DNA from: Sternotherus odoratus
Lineage: Eukaryota > Chordata > Testudines > Kinosternidae
Length of the DNA: 64,000 bases
NCBI GenBank assembly: GCA_032164245.1
Contig: JAVMKO010000003.1
Location: 63,124,390-63,188,389 of the forward strand
Reading direction: 5' to 3'
Made by a program: the position numbers and the translations under genes
Shown: positions 55,791 through 64,000 of the stretch, one piece after another
How the letters are laid out: each line of letters starts with the position of its first letter
Position numbering within the stretch: position 1 is the first letter of the stretch
The notes under the pieces: model-generated
Told to the model about the DNA's origin: nothing
The model's database searches: none
Seen by the model: the letters and a program-made list of their open reading frames with translations, nothing else

Positions 55791-56997
55791 TATATGCTTG
55801 ATTTTCACAAACACAGACATGCAGTAGCACACGCAAATCATGTGCAAATGGCCAGCCCTTAGAATTTTTGGTAGGAGTTTCAAATACCTAAGGAACTTAG
55901 GCACCAAAGCCCAGACCCTCAAAAGTACTGTATTTAGATGCCCCGCTCTCATTGATATCAGTCCTTTGGGCACTTTGAAAATCCCACCCTACATACTCAC
56001 ATTTTATGCACCTGACGTTTTCACGGTCATCTCAGTATGCACATACAATGTATAAAATTCTTCTTGAAAAGTCTAAGCATCCTGAATCTAGTCTGAGTTT
56101 AAAAAAATGCTGCGTTGTAAAGCTCATAATTTCAGTACTGAATTAGAATGTCAAATTGACTAGATTTGATACACAATTAAAAGTGACATAATGAATAATA
56201 ATACAGTATGCAAATCAATGTGAAAAGTAAAACACTTTTGATGAAAAATGGAGCTCACCAATACAAGAGCTGTGGTTGTACATTGTCCAGTTATCTATCA
56301 GCTCCTACACGTGACATGGACGTTAAAGCCATTCTCTAACTGCTCTGTTCTGCCTGGATTTGGTATAGTTAAAATAAAACAATGGGGCAAACAGATGGCA
56401 TAAATACCAGTTATTATTTTTGTTAAACAACATGAAGCAAGAAAGCAACTTTTCAAATTTTCTTTCTAAACCATAATTGCACAACTCACGCTGACAAATT
56501 AAGAAGCAAAAGCAAACAAAGCCTATTCACGTTCAAATAATAGGTTTCCAAACTGGAAATGTCAAGCACTTCCTTATGAGGCACACTTCAGCCAGCAACT
56601 GCGTTTGTCAACTCACATATTTTTTTTCACTAATATAATGGAAGAACATGCCCATAGTGCAGCACACGGTCTTTTACCCTTATAAAAACCACTGAAAAAT
56701 ATATTAACTATCTTATGTGTTGAAGTAGACTTTGCCATTCAGAGTATAGTCATTATTAATGGGCCTTTTGCATCTTGACCTGGCAAGACCGAAACATAGT
56801 ACAGAGAGATTTTTGGGGCAAGGATCATTTATTTGAAAATATTGGTACACTCTTTTGTCTGAGGCCATAGATGTAACATAATGATTAAAATAACAAGTTA
56901 ACAAAATTCCCAAGCAATTGAAAGGGAAAATGATAGGAGTTAAATTCAACAACAAATGGAGTGTGATGACACTTTTTGACAATCAGCTTTAGCAAGG
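55791..56997. other. Unassigned sequence
   Basis: No gene or delimited repeat is seen. Confidence 0.4.
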
Positions 56998-57509
56998 AAG
57001 CTTGTTAGGACCGGAAGACATTGTAACGGGCAACCGCTAGAAAGTGTAGTTACGCTTCTAAGTCAACTCCAGGAGAGTGCATAGTGATGCTATGAGTATG
57101 ACCTTGCTGTTATCTGTGTGTTTGGGAACCAGTTCCCAACTGCATGAGTGTTTACCCTGTCTGTGTGAGAATGAATGCATGGGAAACTAAATGGGGAAAC
57201 TAAGGCAGGACTGCGTAACCAACAAGTGCTGACCAATCAGTTTGTTGCTTGCTATTAATGAGATGAGTATGTATGAGATGCAAATGAGCATGGGTATATC
57301 TGTGCTGACACACCTCTTTGGGCTGGGCTTCCTCCTTGGGCTTCTCTGGACATCGCCCGGGTGTGTCATCTTGTATTGCGGCTGTGCTGGCAGATAAGCC
57401 CCCCAGCACGAAATGCCGCTCCCTCCAATAAACTCACCACTTTCCAACTAGCCACCTGTGTGAGGCCTCGTTTCTCCCAGCAACGGGATAAGCCCCCTGC
57501 AACAGAGCT
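56998..57509 (+). mobile_element. Solo LTR (family A, copy 3), near-exact 5-bp target duplication
   Basis: 57003-57504 (502 bp), TGTTAGGACCGGAAG...CTGCAACA, flanked by AAGCT (56998-57002) and GAGCT (57505-57509). Same family as copies at 27951 and 51807, in the opposite orientation. No internal region remains. Confidence 0.8.
57233..57285 (+). promoter_or_regulatory. CCAAT box and octamer in LTR family A
   Basis: CCAAT at 57233-57237 and ATGCAAAT at 57278-57285. The octamer is kept in all three family A copies; CCAATCAG is kept in two with similar spacing. An octamer with a CCAAT box is a common arrangement of an RNA polymerase II promoter. AATAAA follows at 57427-57432. Confidence 0.6.
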
Positions 57510-58643
57510 GAAATGTGTACTAAGGTTAAGGGGTGGATTCTGCATAAGTAATCCCCACCGTCTAGTCCCCTGTCATTACCACTACATTTCTCTGGCTGTG
57601 CGCTAAGCCAGCTTCTGCTCTAAATTACACCTGTGCAACAGTGTGAAAGGCAAAATTTGCCTTGCTGATTGCTGGAATATCTGCCTTCATTTTTCAAAAT
57701 ACCATTAAAAGGTGAAACTAATAGCAAATAAATTCTAAATTTAAGGGCGGTGGGGAGGGTTAACATCTATGTCTTAATTCATTTAGTTTATGCCACTTTC
57801 TACAAGCACAAACTGGATGCAGGTTTCCTACCATCAAAGGCCATCAGGGAAAAGTTGCAGCAGCACCTCCCATACATAGCAGAGAGTCAGTGCTGACCAT
57901 CAGGGAAAGTACTGGGTCAGCAAACCACCTTGCTGTCTTTGATACTGGACATCCTCGGAGCTGTCCACAGAACCCAAGAAGGCAGCTGACAATGGAAAAA
58001 TTTCCTGTTGTTCTCTCAGGGAGAATCTCCCTCAGATTGCAGAGGGCCTAGCTGAAGTAGGGATACTGTGCCAGGGAGGAAGGCTTCAGTCATTTTCTCT
58101 TTTAAAATGTAAAACTGTGAGGTATTTATTTTAGAAAAGACGCATTGTAAGGATATAGATAATGTTCATGTTTCCCCATAACTGGATGGAATCAGAACTG
58201 AGCCATTGTGTGTTGGATGTCCTATATTGCCAGCAGCTAGAGGAAATTCTCCCTTGTCCTGCTTATCTCCTGCTATGTCTGTGTTCTGAAAATAGTTCCC
58301 ATTCTGTCTGAGAAACTTAATAGCCTAATGATTTTACTTCACGCAATTCATTTTCTAAGGATTTTCTCAGTCAGTGAATCAGGGAACACAGTACCTTCGA
58401 CTTAATCATAATTTGAGACAACATACGCACCCAATACAATACAAGTCTCCCCCCACTATCATCATGACACACATCCACATCAGTACACTAACACCACTAA
58501 TAATACCATCTTTAACACATTCAGTTTCAATTCTACAGTACTATAACCATCAGTGCATACATCAAGGAAATGAAAATTACCTTATAGTGAAGTTGCAAAG
58601 AACACTTCACAAATAAGAATCAGGTGTTGTGGATGCAGAGAAG
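57510..58643. other. Unassigned sequence
   Basis: No gene or delimited repeat is seen. Confidence 0.4.
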
Positions 58644-58975
58644 CCTTTGTGGGCATGTCTACACTGCAACTTGGAGTGAGCCTCCCAGCCCAGGTATGTA
58701 GATTTGTGCTGGTGGGGTCTGAACAAGTGTTCACGGGGATTGAGCTAGAGTGCTAATAATGTCAGTGTGGATGTTCTGGCTTAGCCTGGGTGAAGGTTCC
58801 CTAGCAGCAAAGTTGTTAGTTGGGGTCTGACAGCAAGGGGTCAGGTGGTTTTGAAAACCAAAACTTCTGCACAAGTTGGAATGCCCACATTGGAATTTTT
58901 AGCATGGTATCTCGAACACCACTAGCTCAAGTCTGTCTACCTGAGGTGAGAGCTGCAGTGTAGCCATCCTCTGTG
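58644..58975. mobile_element. hAT-like MITE with 8-bp target duplication
   Basis: GGCATGTCTACACTGCA at the left and TGCAGTGTAGCCAT at the right are inverted ends (58652-58967). CCTTTGTG (58644-58651) and CCTCTGTG (58968-58975) form an 8-bp duplication with one mismatch. Confidence 0.65.
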
Positions 58976-60980
58976 AGATCTTCAGAGTCCTGGAAAAATA
59001 GCTCCGAGAGGTATGTACTGCCCAATTCACTTCATTAACTGAGATGCTCAGTGATCAATTAAGTGTCAACATTGTTAACTATTTCAACCCTCATATAAGA
59101 CAGGAGAGGAGAGGATGACTCATAGATTTACTGTGAGCAATAGCTCATCTGGTGCCACAAGAGGGTAATGCTTCCTCCATCACTCCCCAGCCCCGACGTC
59201 CATCAAGAAAGAGCAAAGCCCAAAGAACCTACCAGAGCCCATGAGCATATTGAAGTGTCACTGAGCTGAAGGCAAGATTAAGGAAGGCAAAATGCTGCAT
59301 GATCATATTTTTAACATCTGCACAATCTGTTGTGAGTGGTGTTTTATTTTGGCAACTTACATGGGCAGAGTTTAGTTTGTGGATAATGCTTGGAAGAGCT
59401 CCACCACCTTCTCATCTCCCCAGTCTGACCCCTGAACACACTCCGCTAAACAGAGCCATTCATAAATACTGTTGAAATGTGCACATGCACACTTTCATGT
59501 GGCTATTCATAACGTGATAACAAAACAACACATCACCAGGTCCAAACCCCATCCAATGCCGGATTTAACCCTCACTGTGACTACCTCACCCTCTGCAATC
59601 CAGTGAGAGTGCTATGATCTATAAATTCACTCTGGCTGATGAGTATGGAGGAAGCTCAGATGGGATGGGTGTCAGAGACACAGCTTTCTTGGTGGAGAGC
59701 CCCAAATACTAGAGGATTCTTCCACTGGAAGTCATGTTGGGCTCATTTCTCATCACAGTCAGGACACAATGCAAAGCATGTCACAGTAGAGAGGAATGCT
59801 GCAAAATGATGTGTAGCAGTCTTCCTTAGACTTTAATGTCCATACCTAATGATATGCAGTAATGTAAACAAGAGCAAAGAATGGAGTCCTAGTAGCAATG
59901 ATGCTTGTATTAAGCACCTAGATACCAGGGTAATAGGTAGGCTAGGAATAGACAGATAATCATAAGAGCCCTCAATTATAAGAGCATATTCTATATTCAC
60001 ATTAAACATTTACCTCTAGACAGTTTGCCTTGCCAATATATGTTAATTGTAATAAATATTCCTGTGGTAAAACTAGGAACAGGAGCAAACCAAACATTTA
60101 GAAATAGTCAGGTTAGTAAGGTTGTGACAGTGCTCCAAGTATTTATCTTGTCCACTGAAGGGGAACTCAGAATCAGCAGTTTGCAAGTGCATTTGTCATT
60201 CTTAAATCAATCTGAAAACTACCACCACAATAAGAACTACAAGCGCAGCGCTCAAGATGTGACATTCCACATTGTGAAGACCCATTTATAAACTCTCCAG
60301 GAGTGAAAGAGCAATCACAACCACTTTCAAACCTACCTTGTAAAGCCTTCAACAATAACCAACTCACAGGGTCACCCTTGCCATACGGATGCCATGTGCT
60401 GTAAACAACTGTGGCATTCTGAACTGCAAGCAGGGCACCAAGCAGCTTTTGCTATTTAATTGAATGGATGAAACATGGGGGAATTGCCACTGGCAATGTT
60501 GAGCTATTGAAGACAGCTACTCTCTAGCTGTGCATCACTTTCAGCTTAACACAATCTCTCACTACAAGATAACAATAGCGTGGCTCTTCTAGTTGATGAC
60601 TGAAGAATCTGAGGGCTAGACGGTGGCCAGCCCCAGAGGGCTGAGCAAGATGGAAGAGAAGGGGCAAGCAACCTCTCCACTCTCATGGCTGTGTGTTGGG
60701 GCCAGGCACAGTTGTTGTGTGTGCACACCCCTACTGCAAGAACTCTGCAACTGCCTTACACAGGCAGTGGCACATGCTGTCTTATACATACATCAGAATC
60801 ATTGTGCCTGTCTGCTGCACAGTGGTTCCGGGGAGTCAGTGCAGGGCCCCTGCTACATGGATGTTCCTTAAAGCCACAACTTAGACATACATTTACAGTT
60901 CAGGGAAAAGAAGGAATGGCAGTGTTGCTATACAATGAGGTATTTTCCTATTTTGCTCATGTGTCAGTCTCTCAATAATC
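58976..60980. other. Unassigned sequence
   Basis: No gene is supported; overlapping plus frames at 60623-60978 show no recognisable domain. Confidence 0.4.
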
Positions 60981-61025
60981 TGCATCCGACGAAGTGGGTA
61001 TTAGCCCACGAAAGCTTATGCTTCA
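60981..61025 (+). ncRNA. Hammerhead-like core, PLE copy 5
   Basis: CCGACGA, A, GTGGG/CCCAC, GAAA, AGC-TTAT-GCT. Core as in copy 1. The truncation point falls only a few nucleotides upstream of the core. Confidence 0.45.
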
Positions 61026-61107
61026 ATAGTTTAGTTAGTCTTTAAGGTGCCGCAGGACTCTGTTACCTCTGCTATTCCAGACTAACACGGCTACCTCTCT
61101 GATTCTT
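60981..61107 (+). mobile_element. Penelope-like element copy 5, 3' end only
   Basis: 127 bp from TGCATCCGACGAAG to CTACCTCTCTGATTCTT: the hammerhead-like core plus the terminal extension, truncated just before the core. No TSD was found. Confidence 0.85.
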
Positions 61108-64000
61108 GACATCCATTCAAAATGTATCTAAAACACACATCATTTCACATGCTGAAATTTTAGGTCACTGTATATCTCAGAGGAAAAAAATCTTCACATC
61201 TGTGTAGCAAATTCTGAAATTTGGAAACCACTTGCATTCTAAGCACACAGGGCCCCATCCCCTGAGACACTCCAGCAGTGCAAAAGGCCCAGAAAGCTGG
61301 CAGAAGTAGCCAACTGGAGGAGTACCCTGGCATGGGGAAACCCCAGGTGATGTAACTGCTATATCAGAGGCAGGAAGGACTGTGGCTGCAGTGTGGTCTG
61401 GAATGGTTCCTGAAGGAGTCTTGCAGCTGAGTGTTATTTAATACTGAGGATACTCTAAATTATGCTGCAGGATAGACTCTCTCTCAGCTCCAGGAATTGG
61501 GGAAATGCAAAGGTATTTTAAAGCCACCTTTACTTCCACCACCATCCCTGTTCAGCTACTGCAAGCAGATATTTGGCACAATTAAGGATCTGGGCCACAA
61601 TCTTATATAGAGTGTCTCTGTTGCATGTTTTAAATGCATTTTGCACCTCCATGCATTTCTCACAGCTTCATCAGTAATACACATACTTTTTTTTCACAGT
61701 GAGTAATCAGGGAAACTGGAAAAAAAAACCTCAGTAAATTCTTTCACTCTTTGAAAAATGTGCTGTAATAACTCCAATTAGAGGATAATAGTGCTCAACA
61801 TTGGATGATTTTGTGCATTTCAGATTTCAGTTGATTTTCAGCTGCCAGTAAAGATGGTGGTGGTGGACTAGCAGTGGCTGTGATTGTATCAATCACATCA
61901 TAATCATTCAGATGGAAATCAAATCCTTCCTTCATAGTCCGAATAACTGGGCTTGCTGATGGGAGCTTGACGGGGTGGGGATGGTATTCATCACACCAAA
62001 CAACAGGTAAACTGTGGGGCTGCAGCATAGCAACTTCACAGCTGTTAACCCAAACTATTGGGCACTGTCTGTGGGTCTTGGCTCGGTGTCCCCTCTGGAT
62101 TCCTAATTATGACCCTGTGATCTCCCCCACCCATCCCTGTTTATTAATTTGTTGTCCCTCAGATTCAGTTGAACCCCAGATTCAGTGGCTCCTCTCCCTA
62201 GGCCTTCAGCTGTAAGGGGGCTTGTGCCCTCCCACCTTCCCAGGATTCAATAGGTGTTAATCCAAACTATCAGACGAACAGCAGCTGCTGCCTTCTAAAG
62301 TGCTGTGCAGAAACTGGAATTGCTTAAATTCAAATCCTATGATAGCTGTACAGCCACATGGTCTGCACTACAAAATGATACCGTGTTTGAACAGGACTGA
62401 AGTGCTGACACAGTGCTGACCACTCTTGATCCTGCTCTACATTGACCACAAAATCATGGTCAGCATCATGTCAGCTAATCTGCCTCTTCACATCAGTGAG
62501 AAAAAGGTTAATATTTTGCACAAGCCCACGGTGTTCAAGCGAAAAAGAGAACTGTACAAAGACTGCCACATGCAGGTGAATTTTACTCTTACAGCTTTAT
62601 CACTCCAAATAATTCAGTCCTGATCGCTCCATGAGTCAGACAGAGTTTAAAGAAATACAAACCTCTGAACCATATCTTTTTAATTTAAACTGTACAGAGA
62701 AAATGTCATACAGAGCTTTTACTTCAGATGTTCAAATTATAGTCAAATAAATTCCACTCCACCCTTCTTTTATCTTTATAAATTAACTCCAACATTTGAA
62801 TGCCCAATTGACTGTATATATTTTCTTTCCTTTACAAAGCAATTCATTTTCTCAAGTAAAAGAAGGAACACAATTTGATAGTGTTAGAAATAATGACAGT
62901 TTGTTAGTTATCAATAAAGAACAAGGACAAAGACAAGAGTTATATATTTAAAGCATATACAAATCTGGTTTAAGATGATGTAAATTAAATTCCACCTTTT
63001 TGGTTTAAATGTCCCCACATCAAGTCAATGTGTTCAGATCTGCCAACCAAAAGCAACATTTTGGGGATTAGATTCATATTTCTACAGCAAAATTCTCTTT
63101 CATTTCAAAATTAGAAATGTAAGTTGATTTTGTATTCTGAAATTGCTTTTTAGAACAGCTGTGCAGAAGTTAAGACACTTAACTCTACAAAGTATTTTAA
63201 AAATAAGTTTACATGTAAGAAATATCAAGAACCTTTGCTAATGTGGAATCCAGTGTTATCTAAGAAATAGGCTCAGTTTGTCATTTACAATAGCCTCCTC
63301 ATAATTATGGATTAGCAGACTTCACTCTATTATCCATATTTAAATTGAAGTGTCATTCATTAGCAGTTGAAACACCATGTTGACCTGATAAAGAAAACTA
63401 ATAAAAAACTTAATTATTCCAGTTCTGCTTAAATAAAATCCTTTCATGACATTTCCAAACAACATTGCACTGTTGGTCTCCAAATTCTTTCATTTTTGCT
63501 AAGAATGCATTTTCAATTAAAGTCTGTTAAACCCATTAATTTACTCTTTATAATGAAAGTAGGCCAGCAGGCACAGCTGTAACACACGAGGGGTTTTTTT
63601 GCTGGTAGATCCAAATAAAGATAGAGTATGTTCCAGACCTTCTTGAACTAGCAGCTGCTAGCTGCTTCCCTGAAGGGGGCATCTGTGATGTCTAGAAAGG
63701 AGAGATCAGTAGCAGAGCTGTGCAAAACTTTTATTACAAAATTCAACCCCAATGAATATTTGGACTTTTGATTTTGTTAGGGATTCAACGCAAAGCAAAC
63801 TTTTCATAGGCTTGTGGTATTCATACTGGGCCCAGTTTGAATAAACCTAGGATATTTTCAGGGGAAATAGTATTGATTTATAGGTCTGGGTTTTTTGGTT
63901 ATTTTTTAAACCGTGTTATTCTCCTCTTTTTCACTGCTTTGACATAAGACCAGGTGTAGCTTGGCTGCTCAAATGAGGAGATTGTTTGAGTTTTGGAGTT
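61108..64000. other. Gene-poor stretch with one unassigned open frame
   Basis: The 77-codon minus frame at 61795-62028 has a protein-like composition (SPVIRTMKEGFDFHLNDYDV, then a proline run) and does not overlap a visible repeat. I cannot assign it. No flanking splice pattern is convincing, so it is not called as a gene. The rest is AT-rich with no supported feature. Confidence 0.35.

Noticed and set aside
1..64000. CRISPR array, operon, riboswitch or other prokaryotic system
   Set aside because: The composition, SINE/LINE/LTR content and microsatellites are those of a vertebrate; tandem repeats lack a spacer pattern.

Overview
This window is vertebrate, non-coding and repeat-dense. The base composition is AT-rich, no open frame looks like a host exon chain, and almost every recognisable coding trace belongs to a retroelement. 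Several repeat families (Penelope-like elements with a GIY-YIG endonuclease, CR1, solo LTRs, MITE-like elements, MIR-like SINE) together suggest a reptile, most likely a turtle. That assignment is an inference from recalled repeat families. No host protein gene, tRNA or rRNA could be supported.

Layout. 0.4-1.4 kb and 14.7-15.7 kb hold two copies of one element with conserved ends (CTAG...ATATATATAGAT) and minisatellite-like interiors. 2.2-6.7 kb holds a MITE-like element and a decayed APE-type LINE on the minus strand. 7.2-8.6 and 9.6-11.0 kb carry two young Penelope-like (PLE) foldbacks with intact GIY-YIG frames; the second lies inside a MITE that itself splits a MIR-like SINE. 13.4 kb has a short solo LTR. 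19.5-21.1 kb is a longer PLE copy with RT and endonuclease remnants. 23.6-24.4 kb is an hAT-like element. 27.8-29.9 kb is a nest of solo LTRs and a PLE foldback, each with its own target-site duplication (TSD). 42.7-44.4 kb is a CR1 fragment next to a fourth PLE. 49.1-49.5 kb is a foldback of a second PLE family. 51.6-57.5 kb holds further solo LTRs, MITE-like elements and a perfect 22-bp inverted repeat. 61.0 kb is a short PLE end. The remaining tracts are AT-rich intergenic or intronic DNA.

The strongest signal is the PLE set. Three foldback insertions, each with a 12-13 bp TSD, have arms that face head to head, and only one arm carries a terminal extension of about 40 nt. In the two long foldbacks the two arms of a copy share that copy's private variants. 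So the inverted arms appear to be made from one template at each insertion. The element ends also carry a hammerhead-ribozyme-like core (GA-N-GA-A, a 5-bp helix, then GAAAGC). The helix sequence differs between two PLE families while pairing is kept and the flanking core bases stay fixed.

The second theme is readable insertion history. Exact 5-bp TSDs (GATGG, AGGTA, GGTGG, GGGAC, CTGAG) delimit solo LTRs and allow a relative chronology.
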